Assembly: GCA_002837415.1 (NCBI GenBank)
Contig: PJCV01000009.1
Span: 1-48,845 of the forward strand
Source of the DNA: Actinomycetales bacterium SN12
Lineage (GTDB): Bacteria; Actinomycetota; Actinomycetes; Actinomycetales; Microbacteriaceae
DNA length: 48,845 nt
Direction: 5' to 3'
In this document: piece by piece, positions 8,601-16,009 of the stretch
Position numbering within the stretch: the stretch's first letter is position 1
How the letters are laid out: every line of letters begins with the position of its first letter
Notes under the pieces: generated by a model
Database searches by the model: none
Told to the model about the DNA's origin: nothing
Seen by the model: the letters and a program-made list of their open reading frames with translations, nothing else
Translations under genes and position numbers: made by a program

Positions 8601-8741
8601 CTGACGTACTTGACCCCATATGTGAGCCACAATTCGCTGCGTGTAGTCCCCATGAGTTCATATTGGACCGCGCTACCAGCGCTGAGTAGCCTGCTCCCGA
8701 AGCATACGGTAGGTCTCTCGCGGCGGAAGGAGATCGTCTGA
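5679..8741 (+). CDS. helical-repeat / APH-like kinase / KptA (Tpt1) RNA 2'-phosphotransferase fusion, 1020 aa
   Basis: The start at ATG 5679 has GGAAGGAG nine bases upstream; the frame is open earlier but lacks a better site. Residues ~1-500 are alpha-helical and TPR-like, with no family recognised. Residues ~520-780 look like an aminoglycoside-phosphotransferase/eukaryotic-like kinase fold: nucleotide Lys538 (VFKQ), catalytic loop Asp676 to Asn681 (KDAHLDNW) and metal Asp694 (IDWEA). Residues ~822-1005 are a KptA/Tpt1 domain: LSKQIAYVLRH with Arg835-His836, IRARYGH with Arg885, and VRGGHPLV with Arg952, matching the Arg-His-Arg-Arg tetrad. Tpt1 enzymes move an RNA 2'-phosphate to NAD+. A kinase joined to this eraser suggests a self-contained RNA phosphorylation/dephosphorylation device, or kinase control of Tpt1; both are inference. 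It stands alone, with no operon partner. Confidence 0.88.
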   Translation: MIRPTPLLIARRHNVDAVAESSADEISVDDRRRDDLLDLLARVALVGPSSADDETARLQQPCIPELDPFSHERLSGQQLVDIWISILDGGHAATLTELLFIEYWASIGYQPVRQALGKAGKRFKYTQTLFAIRKRVAFNLYDYARELNWQQPVTFVSALKAARAYLRDAAGHSGSEALRDYGQFTGKLGVATVLIAGFEAITQDEAREAYDALRCSLDHGNTPGAALPYLVNAAVLSFDFSGDLQALTEALEFSQSFETASRSTPLRLAVAQAQLRIALATEDNALLARIGQLIDSLKPGSIPRVPDFLTARILRGIVSYLQIDGICGADATHLRVPFGYRTGDETHALLVASAREVYKKIRLSQRLDDPMVANLLADLIVNCRAGLKIDEVEALRAALKYRTGAETGRVFGLVRAQNELELASLEQDSAARLRATERLAEIATDVRFEAAAHIVLAHNLENWGPIGKGRGGTSTRAESVISDLVSNAVDGTARDLWLLAAKSAFENANLIKRSLGGRSSVTTVGDYFGLVTETLVFKQMDKAGHHRGSARSEAIQRYLEDNDLDGQFGVPTILDAKDTPDSVVVAHRFVSGVSLMKVFEKAENSVRLQRAVQAARFLGLINRSEAHAATDDGVRRTLKAKEVGRFLKSCGLENWLEIFDRWWQTVADIDSVTRKDAHLDNWILAQGEELIAIDWEASGCRPLGYELAQITDDHAYFPVEAWETRRAIFDSYLDQVEHASSTEDCWRAYKAGVLARHLWAITSPERAKRFDPGEAETRLQAYALTVDDAELASLANIALKAVLKKRGLSTLPPATSNTTGAGRVRLSKQIAYVLRHDLEIERDDSGWVRTALLAERLTRVSCEEVAAVATDPREARFEVRGDFIRARYGHNAELHHTILFENSVAADTRLYHASPWGYASEILDRRSGLRAKSRGMVHLTDSFSEAVASGVRGGHPLVYETQASRLGHVTKAGELTYLTPYVSHNSLRVVPMSSYWTALPALSSLLPKHTVGLSRRKEIV

Positions 8742-9454
8742 TTCGAACGTCGCGCAGCGGCGGCTAGGCGCGGCCTCCTTCACCCGGTGAACCGTTTTTG
8801 CGCGCATGCGAACCGACACCGGTTCGGCGAGCTTCGTCGTTCGTCGAGGTCACCGAGAGCGGCGAAGGGCCGACGGTCGCCTCTTAGTTGGAACGCCATT
8901 CGCCGAAGCCTCGCAACTGGCTGCTCGACGCGCTGCGCCGCTCCCTGCAGTTGTTAGTGGCGTCGCGCTTTCGGCCTCGGTCGTACATCCAAAGGGCAGG
9001 CCGTGTGGGCGCGGTGCCAGCCGCCGGAGGGGCCGCGGTCGCGCCAATCGAGAAAGCGTCCCCGCTGCCGAGCACGCCAACGCGCGTCGCGGTGTGCTGA
9101 CAGGACTCGTCCTGCGAACACGGCGGTTCGAGTTCGTTGACGCCTGCCACGGGAGCCGATATAGCGGAGCAATGACTGACGAAACGACCAAGGCGACCGG
9201 CTCTACCGTCGGCAGCGAGAGGTTCGTTACCGCTGACGAGCGATGACGGTGAGACAACGTGCATGGACGAGGCGAGCGTCCCATTCGAGAACAGCGTGAG
9301 CCGTACGGACGGAACGATGAGGCCTAACGCCGTCCTGCCGAGCGTGTCGAGTATGGCCTGGCACCTGTAGTTGCTGTTGCTAAGGCAGGCAGACATAGCG
9401 CGAGACGGAACTCCAATGCCGCTCTTCGCGGTCTCGCGTAGATAACCTGAGGCC
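8742..9454. other. 713-bp stretch with no supported gene
   Basis: Several overlapping open frames on both strands are present but all are Arg/Ser/Pro-rich and mutually contradictory, with no ribosome binding sites. A minus-strand frame ending near 8884 is open for a long way only because it is antisense to the GAF gene. Nothing here can be called. The region may contain the promoter of the GAF-protein gene at 9455 and decayed DNA. Confidence 0.4.
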
Positions 9455-10207
9455 GTGCATAGGGGTGTGGCGCTGTTTCTCAAGCTGTTACTCGGCGTAG
9501 GGTTGTTTGTTCTCGTGCTGTTCAATGGCATGGTTGACGAGAGCGTCATCAAGGACGACCCGGTAGCCAGGATGTCCTTGCTCGGTTTGACGGGTGCAGC
9601 GGTGCTCATCGACTCTGTGTGGTCCGCTGTCGCGACGTTCATTGGTCGAGGCAGAAAAGCGAGCCAGGAGCGCATTCGCCTCTTGCTGTTGCCGGTGATC
9701 CGTGAGGTCGCCCGGCGTCACAAGGTGGACATCACCTTGCTCGGTGCAAGCGTCTTTCGGGTTCGACGGCAGTTTCTGGTCGGCAAGAAGATGCTGGAAC
9801 GGGTAGACCGCTACCGCATGTCCGACTTCCCTCAACAGTCGAAGGTGAATTGGCTGCCCGGCAAGGGGGCCATAGGTGAAGCCTGGCGCCAAGTGGCGAT
9901 TCGACACGTCGATTGGCGACCCATTCAGGCAAGGTGGGGCGACGGCAAGATTGAGACCGAAGCGGACTGGGCTCGCGTACCCGCGGAGGATCGTTGTGGG
10001 CTGACGATGGCCGAGTTTCTCAACATCGTAGACAAGTACGCCGAGGTGCTGGCGATCCCGATCCTCAAGCCCGGAACCACGAAGTGCGACGGAGTACTCT
10101 CCCTCGATGTTCCGATCAGAGCCAATGTCGGAAGGTTGGTGTTGAGTGACGGAGACACCGTCGAGAAGGCGACCGAGGCGGCAACGGTCATTCACAATGT
10201 CCTGTAG
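9455..10207 (+). CDS. membrane-anchored GAF-like domain protein, 250 aa
   Basis: Two hydrophobic helices (about residues 6-27 and 40-62) anchor the N-terminus. They are followed by a basic linker (RGRKASQERIR) and a GAF-like sensor domain of ~160 residues. The domain shows the family signature GKGAIGEAWRQ, and near the end a strand pair VLAIPILKPG and CDGVLSLDVP, as in GAF proteins. GAF domains bind small ligands such as cyclic nucleotides. No output enzyme is attached. The start is GTG 9455, with an alternative in-frame GTG at 9467; neither has an ideal ribosome binding site. The 61-aa gene at 10240 follows 32 bases later, likely co-transcribed. Similar stand-alone 2TM sensor proteins occur in accessory regions, but the role is unknown. 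Confidence 0.7.
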   Translation: MHRGVALFLKLLLGVGLFVLVLFNGMVDESVIKDDPVARMSLLGLTGAAVLIDSVWSAVATFIGRGRKASQERIRLLLLPVIREVARRHKVDITLLGASVFRVRRQFLVGKKMLERVDRYRMSDFPQQSKVNWLPGKGAIGEAWRQVAIRHVDWRPIQARWGDGKIETEADWARVPAEDRCGLTMAEFLNIVDKYAEVLAIPILKPGTTKCDGVLSLDVPIRANVGRLVLSDGDTVEKATEAATVIHNVL

Positions 10208-10239
10208 AGCGTTATCATCAGAGAGCAAGGGGTGAGGTC

Positions 10240-10425
10240 ATGGCGAAGAATCGGCTAACTAAGTCGGCTGCGGGGTCGTCCTCGCAGTCCGCGCGTGAAC
10301 AGTACTATGCGGAGCTCAAAACGCTCGAACTCGACCAGCGCATGAAGGAAGCGGTCTCTGTAGCACAGAAGTCGCAAAGCCAGCGCAGGCTCGTCGATGC
10401 GTGGCGGTCAGCTCGCACGGCTTGA
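10240..10425 (+). CDS. small coiled-coil-like protein, 61 aa
   Basis: This polar, Lys/Arg/Gln/Ser-rich small protein is predicted to form one long helix (EQYYAELKTLELDQRMKEAV). ATG 10240 is preceded by AGGGGTGAGGTC, a good ribosome binding site. It follows the GAF membrane protein by 32 bases, so it is probably the second gene of that operon. No family is recognised. Downstream is the perfect 26-bp hairpin at 10481. Confidence 0.6.
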   Translation: MAKNRLTKSAAGSSSQSAREQYYAELKTLELDQRMKEAVSVAQKSQSQRRLVDAWRSARTA

Positions 10426-10480
10426 GTTGGCGGCGAATCGCTAACGATCTGCGGTGATGCGGCGATCCCAACACGTGAGC

Positions 10481-10556
10481 GCTCGGACCAGGAGTATGCT
10501 CCGGCTGAGGCCAGACTCACCACATAGCGAAGCCGGAGCATACTCCTGGTCCGAGC
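10481..10556. repeat. perfect 26-bp inverted repeat (long hairpin)
   Basis: Bases 10481-10506 (gctcggaccaggagtatgct continuing to ccggct) are exactly inverted at 10531-10556, with a 24-base loop. The stem is unusually long and perfect for a terminator and lacks a U-run. It lies 56 bases past the GAF operon. It may end transcription of that operon, or mark a mobile-element or recombination scar. Confidence 0.85.
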
Positions 10557-10868
10557 ACAAGACCTTGGCAGTTTTCCCTGGTCGGGCGCTAAACCGTGAC
10601 AAGCGCTTCGTTTCAGCGCTCGCGACGGGGTACACATCACGTTGCGGCGCACTGAGCCGGCGAGCTTCACACCACCCGGCATGGGCAACCGTCGGCATCT
10701 CGAATCAGGAGGCCGGGCAGGACTTGGGCCTGCTGTGACGACGCGTCAGCGTTGGCCCGCCTTGGGTAGCTTGGCGTCTGCGGAGGCTGTCTGTCTATCG
10801 CTCGAACGGCCTGACTAACTGATAGCCCCGAATGGCTGATCGGCGCGCTCACCGAGACGTTGAGTGCC

Positions 10869-11366
10869 ATGCCGACCCCCGCCCGCCCGACTGCGGCCGA
10901 AGTCGAGTATCTGCTCACCTCGGGCGCGTTCACGCCAGAGCACGTCACACGAATCAGCGACAGAGTCGCTCGAGGGTCTCTGGCTCTCGCCGGCACCGGA
11001 AGTCTTCTCTCCGCTCTTCGTGGCACCTAGACCCTCACGCAAGTCGCGACCTTCTTGGGCGTATCGAACGCAGAGGTGCTCGGGGCTTTCCAGCATGGGC
11101 AGCTCTATGCGGTCCCGATCGCGGCGAGCCTCAGATTTCCGGTCTTCCAGTTCGACATCGGTCACCCCGAGCGGGTGATCCCGAACGTACCCGAACTCAT
11201 CGCGGCAGTGGCCGGTCGCTGGAGTTGGCTCAGCACCGTCGCTTTCATGGAGACGCGTCAGCAGAGCCTGGTCGCCGGTGCCAAACATACACCCCGCGCC
11301 TGGCTACTTGACGGGGGCAGCTGCGACGACATCGCGCAGATTATGGAGTCCGCAATCCTGCGCTAA
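10869..11366 (+). pseudogene. antitoxin-like gene (paralogue of 2496-3194) interrupted by an in-frame TAG
   Basis: From ATG 10869 the frame reads MPTPARPTAAEVEYLLTSGA, with the SGAFTPEHVTRISDRVARG block matching the SGAFTPE-x-RVTRGE block of the 2496 gene. A TAG stands at 11028-11030. The same frame then continues TLTQVATFLGVSNAEVLGAF (HTH-like) and ends TPRAWLLDGGSCDDIAQI, matching the W-L-L-x-G-G tail of the paralogue. No other frameshift is needed. It is thus either a single-mutation pseudogene or a readthrough gene. Translation could also restart downstream of the stop. The paralogy and the single stop are seen directly; the antitoxin role is inferred. Confidence 0.75.
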
Positions 11367-11395
11367 CTATCGCGCAACAGAGATAGGACTGTTGA

Positions 11396-11647
11396 ATGAC
11401 TACCAACTCGTGGCGACAAGAATGGCCCGCGCACAGGGTCAGACTGATTGACGTCACCGCCCGACACCTCGGTGACGGGCAAGCTCGCGCTAGCCGAGAG
11501 GACCTAGCGAGTTGGAACGAACTCTCCCCCGAGCATCAGACCAACTTCAGTGACACTGTAGCTGCGGTATTCGTTGCTCAGGCGCAGGCGTTCGCAGAGA
11601 TCGAAGCAAACATCAGAGATGTCGATGGCCCACGTATCGGCGAATAA
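11396..11647 (+). CDS. hypothetical protein, 83 aa
   Basis: ATG 11396 opens a small acidic protein with a Trp-rich start (MTTNSWRQEWPAHR) and a helical C-terminal half (DTVAAVFVAQAQAFAEIEAN). It follows the interrupted antitoxin-like gene by 29 bases on the same strand, in the place where a partner toxin would sit. It does not resemble a RES domain, and no catalytic motif is visible. The ribosome binding site is modest (AGATAGGACTGTTGA). The family is unknown. Confidence 0.5.
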   Translation: MTTNSWRQEWPAHRVRLIDVTARHLGDGQARASREDLASWNELSPEHQTNFSDTVAAVFVAQAQAFAEIEANIRDVDGPRIGE

Positions 11648-12230
11648 CGCGACGAAGCAAATGCCGACGGTGTCCCCGTAGAGCAGAAGCACCGCTGTCG
11701 GACGCCCTAGCAAGGGGACCCGCGCCGCGATCCTAATCCGGCCCGGGGCCGAGCTAGCGGCCCTGCTCAGACGCGAGGGGCGCCAAAACTGTATGACCGC
11801 GGGCGAGCGGGCAGTGTCCCTCCTGGCGCGATTTCGACGTGCCGGATTTCATGCCTGGGCAGTCGTTGCGGAACCCACAGCGGTACGTCACGGGTCCCCC
11901 CCGCTCACCGATGACCAGGTCACGATCCTCGTGCGGCCGCCATCGAGTTCGGCCGCCTCGTCAAAGAGTGCGCACGGGGCGGTGACATGAACTACGGCGC
12001 ATACGTCGTCGCCATACTCGAACGCACGCTATCCCACTGCGACTTCCATCCCTGAGTTCGGCGTGACCGCTCGGAGGTGACAACACTGCCAGCCCTCGGC
12101 CGAGCGATCGTCGGCTGGCACGCGAGCACGGAAGCCCCGCCGGATGGGCGGAGCTCTGGCCAGAGTAGAGGCGAAGGGGCAGGCGCAGCGCGAATCTCGA
12201 AGGTCGGAAGACTTGTGGCGCAAGCCACGC
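11648..12230. other. 583-bp stretch with decayed coding fragments only
   Basis: Two protein-like fragments occur on the plus strand in different frames. One (about 11793-11930) reads ERAVSLLARFRRAGFHAWAV. The other (about 11933-12055) reads AAAIEFGRLVKECARGGDMN and ends at a TGA at 12053. They could be halves of one gene broken by a frameshift near 11930, but no start with a ribosome binding site supports this. No other gene is supported between here and the 3' end of the GHKL gene at 12231. Confidence 0.35.
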
Positions 12231-14396
12231 CTAATCCGTCAGAGCGTCCAAGACTTCGGAGATGCGAGTCAAGTTCTTATTTTTCTCGATGTACTCGGCA
12301 TACTGCGCCCGCGCCCGGTGGATGAGTTCCTGGTACCTGAAGACTCGTCCATTGAGCTCTGCAACCCGTTCGCGACTGTAATCGTCCGGATTTTTTGATG
12401 GCGGCGCTTTCCTCGCACCAGGCTTCTGCCCGACAACGAAGATCACTTCATAAGGCTCGTCGCTTCGGCCGGTCTCTTCGAGGATCTGGCTTAGCGCGCG
12501 CAGGTACGTCAGCCCTTGGTCATAGAGCACGTCAATATCCGGTTTTACGTTCGGGCGTTTCAGCTCGATAATCACGTGACGGTTCTGAACGTTGCAGTAA
12601 CGGAGATCGATGCGTTTGAGGGCATCTTCCTCCGGACGATCGGCGCCGAAGCTCTCGGCAAGCTCGAATATCCTCTCCTCGATGGTCACGTCCTGCGAGA
12701 TGCGGTCCCAGGCGGGATCGAGCAACCACAGGTTCGAATGCAGCTTTTCTTGGAGCACCTTCTCGAGGACGTTCTCTGCGACATCGTCCTCGAAACTGTG
12801 GATTGTCTCAATCCGTGCGCGGATCAGATCGAGGTACATCGCTGATTCGTAGCTGTCGAGCGTGGCGAGAACGTGGAGAATGTCATCTGTCTGCATCGAC
12901 GACAGTTGGTTCAGTCTTTCGACATCCTCGCGGAGACCGATGCGCTCGAACGCAATGATCCCCGATTGGAAGAGTCGACGCTTGTCCTTCGCAGCGTCGG
13001 TGCTCTCGGGGATTGAGAGCGATTCAATCGTCCCCATCAGCTTCGTCGCCGGATCCCTTTGATACGGCGGCAAAGAATCGATCCACGTTCTGATTGGTTC
13101 GTTGCTCTCCAGTACTTCCTTGGCCTTCTTCTGCGGACGCCAGTCTGACCACTGGTCAGACGCCTTGAGGAGCGCTGCTCGAAGGAACTCGCGCAACGCC
13201 TCGACGCGAGGGTCATCCTCCATCAGGCGCTGCCGGTCGCTCGTTGCGATATCGTCCTGATCGTCCGCGTCGAGGAAGTCGGCACGGATCTGGCCGGTGG
13301 TATAGCTGACGAACATGCGACTGAAATCCAGCCGTTCGAGAATTCCCTCTTGGATCGGCCGGCCACGCGAGAGCACCATGATGTTCTTGAGGGAACCCGC
13401 TTCATCATCTTCGATCAACTGGTCGGGTTTGGCTGTAGTTCCGAACCACCCTGTGACCTTCCAATCGGGGTTGCCCGCAACTTCGCCCGAGACAATTGTT
13501 CTCTTCACATCCCTCGACAAGCTGCCTTCGGGCAGATTCGCCTCACCAAACTCCCACACGTACTCGAGTTTTTTGAGTTCTGTACGGTCGTCAAACGTGA
13601 TCGGCGCACCGTTCAGAGTCACATAGAAGGTTGTCGCGAGAGTCGCGACTGCTGCTTCGCGTTCTTGCTCCGTCAGCGATTCATCCTGAGCTCTCGACCG
13701 CATGTACCCGATCTCGCGCTGCACAGCCTCCAAGGAAGACTCACCGCTAGTGGGCATGGGTGGCACCAGTGTGAGCACGTCGAATCGCCGCGCCACACGC
13801 TTGCGCAGGGCGTTAAGCGCGACGTCAATCCGTCGACGACGAAGATTCGTCAGGCGAATGATCGTTCCATGCGTCGTAATCGACGAATCAACCCCCACTT
13901 CTTCAGGGTGGTATGGCTTCTCTTGCTCGATCCGTTCCTTGAGCTCGTCAACCTCGATCTGAAGCGCGTTGCGTTCGCCGCCACGCGCCGAGTGGACCTC
14001 AACGGTGTCCGCGATCGAGAACACCGACAACTTCCCGATGCCCTTGCGCCCCATGAACGGACGGGCGTACCCATCGCTCGATCCTCCTTCAGTGATCCGC
14101 TTCGAGTACCCGACCGTTAGGAACTTGCCCCGGAGATCGGTCTGAGTCATCCCGATCCCGTCGTCGATGATCTCGACAAAGGCATCATCCCCGCTCGCAT
14201 TCCAGTTGATCTTCACGAGGTTCGCGTCTGCGTCCCACGCGTTCGCCACAAGCTCTGAAACCACAGCGGCCGCATTACTGTAGAGGTTGATGCCGAGCGC
14301 TTCGAGCACCGACATGCTGATCTTCATCTCGTAGGCAGGCTGAACCCCGTTCGGTTCCACGTCAACGCCGCCTACGTCGTCGCCGCTCGGAGTCAT
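12231..14396 (-). CDS. GHKL ATPase (MORC/MutL-like) with C-terminal PD-(D/E)XK-like nuclease motif
   Basis: Residues ~22-200 form a GHKL ATPase domain: N-box Glu48 and Asn52 (ELVANAWDADA), IDDGIGM as the G1 box, and GRKGIGKLSVFS as the G2 box. A long helical middle follows. Around residues 594-614 IDLRY, then HVIIELKRP, give an Asp...Glu-x-Lys pattern of a PD-(D/E)XK nuclease (Shedu/DUF4263-like spacing). The C-terminus ends in a Tyr-rich coiled segment. ATG 14396 is chosen because AAGGAGA sits seven bases upstream; GTG 14402 is too close to it. It lies 39 bases behind a cytosine methyltransferase. Dcm methylases paired with MutL/MORC-like ATPases are described as restriction-modification systems. 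Here ATPase and presumed nuclease are one protein, so the pair may be complete. Confidence 0.85.
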   Translation of the reverse strand: MTPSGDDVGGVDVEPNGVQPAYEMKISMSVLEALGINLYSNAAAVVSELVANAWDADANLVKINWNASGDDAFVEIIDDGIGMTQTDLRGKFLTVGYSKRITEGGSSDGYARPFMGRKGIGKLSVFSIADTVEVHSARGGERNALQIEVDELKERIEQEKPYHPEEVGVDSSITTHGTIIRLTNLRRRRIDVALNALRKRVARRFDVLTLVPPMPTSGESSLEAVQREIGYMRSRAQDESLTEQEREAAVATLATTFYVTLNGAPITFDDRTELKKLEYVWEFGEANLPEGSLSRDVKRTIVSGEVAGNPDWKVTGWFGTTAKPDQLIEDDEAGSLKNIMVLSRGRPIQEGILERLDFSRMFVSYTTGQIRADFLDADDQDDIATSDRQRLMEDDPRVEALREFLRAALLKASDQWSDWRPQKKAKEVLESNEPIRTWIDSLPPYQRDPATKLMGTIESLSIPESTDAAKDKRRLFQSGIIAFERIGLREDVERLNQLSSMQTDDILHVLATLDSYESAMYLDLIRARIETIHSFEDDVAENVLEKVLQEKLHSNLWLLDPAWDRISQDVTIEERIFELAESFGADRPEEDALKRIDLRYCNVQNRHVIIELKRPNVKPDIDVLYDQGLTYLRALSQILEETGRSDEPYEVIFVVGQKPGARKAPPSKNPDDYSRERVAELNGRVFRYQELIHRARAQYAEYIEKNKNLTRISEVLDALTD

Positions 14397-14435
14397 TAGC
14401 ACTCTCCTTCGTTCGTTGGAAACATCTCGCGGCGA

Positions 14436-15503
14436 CTAACTCGCCTGGTCGACTGAGGCTTCACTCGCGCGCACGAACGCTTCGCCGACGGCCTTGCCGA
14501 ATGCTGGAGGCACTGCGTTGCCGATCAGACGTCCGACTGCCTGCATCGAGGGCTTCACCTTCGGCGGAACGAATCGATAATTGCGTGGGAATCCCTGCAA
14601 CATGGCGGCTTCACGAAGAGTGATACTTCTCTGCTGCTCTGGATCGGGGTGACCGAAACGCCCCGTCCCGAAGTTGTAAGACTGCGTTGTGATCGTTGGC
14701 GATGGCGCATCCCAGGTCATTCGACCGTAAAATGCCTGGAAGGACGCGCCGCTGGCCTTCTTGTGGCAGGCCGCGACAAGCTCCTCCGGCCAATCCCTCC
14801 ACGTACCACCGGGCGCAGAGGCCTTCATTCGCCGAGCATTCAGTTCGCTGAGGCCGCGCGCTGTGTGCAACAGGTCTTTCGGATCGGACTCGCCGTGCTG
14901 CAGTTTTGGCAGCTTCGAAATGGCTTGCTTCACAGTCACATACTTCGTAGCATCTTTCGAGCCTGACGGAAGCGAAATCCGCCCCAGCTTCGAGGCCAGG
15001 AGAACAAGTCGCCGTCGCTCTTGCGGCAGTCCAAACTCGGGTCCGTAGAGGACGCCAAAATCGACCTTGTACCCGAGCTCTTTGAGCTTCGCGACGAACC
15101 GCTCGAACACCGGCATTCTCCGGAGTCGTGTGACGTTCTCCATCGTCACGAAGTCCGGCTCAGACTCCTCCACCAGTCGCGAAAAGTGCGAGAGAAGATC
15201 CCAGGTGTCCTCGCCGCTTGTATCTGCGCCACGCCGGTGGCTAGAGAAGGGCTGGCAGGGTGCACATCCGGCGAGAAGACGAAGGTGGCCGTCGGGCCAC
15301 AGTTCGTTCAACTCGACCCCGGTGACGCTTCCCACGTCACGGTGAAGGAACTTTGCCTTCAGGTTCTGCTCGTAGGGGTACTGGCATGCCGGATCGAGGT
15401 CGATCCCTGCAACCACGTGAACGCCCGCTTGTTTCAGCCCGAGCGAGAGCCCTCCAGCACCACAAAACAGATCTATGGCAGCAATGGTCTGTGGAGAGTG
15501 CAC
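14436..15503 (-). CDS. DNA (cytosine-5-)-methyltransferase, Dcm type
   Basis: This full-length C5 methylase (355 aa) has motifs in order: I DLFCGAGGLSLGL (residues 11-23), IV GCAPCQPFSSH with nucleophile Cys83, VI MENVTRLRR, VIII PQERRRLVLL, IX around ITLREAAMLQGFP, and X LIGNAVPPAF. The target-recognition region (about 190-270) is short. The start is GTG 15503. No ribosome binding site precedes it, but TACTGT lies seven bases upstream, so a leaderless transcript is possible. It is the first gene of a two-gene unit with the GHKL/nuclease gene and would protect host DNA from that partner. No vsr gene is present. Confidence 0.93.
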   Translation of the reverse strand: MHSPQTIAAIDLFCGAGGLSLGLKQAGVHVVAGIDLDPACQYPYEQNLKAKFLHRDVGSVTGVELNELWPDGHLRLLAGCAPCQPFSSHRRGADTSGEDTWDLLSHFSRLVEESEPDFVTMENVTRLRRMPVFERFVAKLKELGYKVDFGVLYGPEFGLPQERRRLVLLASKLGRISLPSGSKDATKYVTVKQAISKLPKLQHGESDPKDLLHTARGLSELNARRMKASAPGGTWRDWPEELVAACHKKASGASFQAFYGRMTWDAPSPTITTQSYNFGTGRFGHPDPEQQRSITLREAAMLQGFPRNYRFVPPKVKPSMQAVGRLIGNAVPPAFGKAVGEAFVRASEASVDQAS

Positions 15504-15885
15504 GACTCTTACAGTATCCGTTCAGGGCTTACACGTCGACGCTCGACGCGACGCTTCCTGGACTTGGGCGTCGCTGAAGATCCCCCGACCCGTCAGCTCA
15601 GAACCGTGACCACATAGCTCGCCCCGGACGTGATCAGGCCAGAGCCGAGTGCCTGCCGACGAGCACCACCGACCGCTGCGCCGATCCGCGACCGCCGATA
15701 GTTCGGATAACTGTGAATATCGGCGGTTAGATTCACACCCCTTGAAGCGAGATGGGCCTGAGCTGAAATCAACACGAAGGGGCGCGGATGTGTGCCGATA
15801 CGCAGGATCGACGCTGGGTACGAGCGTCATAGACGGGAAGCGCTAATCCGGAGAGGACGCACGAGGGGAGGGTGCAACCGGGACG
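15504..15885. other. 382-bp intergenic stretch with a 10-bp inverted repeat
   Basis: A possible minus-strand 60-codon frame (15593-15775, GTG start) reads plausibly (ASRGVNLTADIHSYPNYRRS) but has no ribosome binding site. Inside it lies a perfect inverted repeat, ACCGCCGATA at 15691-15700 and TATCGGCGGT at 15718-15727, with a 17-base AT-richer spacer. The methylase promoter lies just left of this on the minus strand. No firm gene is called. Confidence 0.4.
15691..15727. repeat. 10-bp inverted repeat with 17-bp spacer
   Basis: ACCGCCGATA (15691-15700) and TATCGGCGGT (15718-15727) are perfect inverses around gttcggataactgtgaa. The geometry would suit a dimeric regulator or a recombinase crossover site; neither is shown. 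It lies about 190 bases upstream of the methylase start. Confidence 0.55.
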
Positions 15886-16008
15886 GTGACCGCGGCCGTG
15901 GAGTTGGAACGTGCTGCCGCTGCTCTCGGCGCGGCATCCGCGGCGCTCCGTGCCGCGCACTCCGCCAACGGCGTCGTGCGTTGGTTCGATGAGATTCAGG
16001 AGAACTGA
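15886..16008 (+). CDS. small Ala-rich helical protein, 40 aa
   Basis: GTG 15886 opens a 40-residue protein, largely one Ala-rich helix (VELERAAAALGAASAALRAA) ending in WFDEIQEN. An AG-rich ribosome binding site (GAGGGGAGG) lies about 14 bases upstream, rather far. It ends two bases before the GTG of the next gene, so translational coupling is likely. The coding pattern (GC at third positions) is strong. The function is unknown; it may be the C-terminus of a longer lost gene. Confidence 0.45.
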   Translation: MTAAVELERAAAALGAASAALRAAHSANGVVRWFDEIQEN

Positions 16009-16009
16009 G

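Noticed and set aside
8884..9675. Long minus-strand frame of 263 codons
   Set aside because: It is largely antisense to the GAF gene at 9455, Ser/Thr-rich, and has no ribosome binding site.
15593..15775. 60-codon minus-strand gene
   Set aside because: Plausible residues but no ribosome binding site and it contains the inverted repeat; left as an uncalled possibility.
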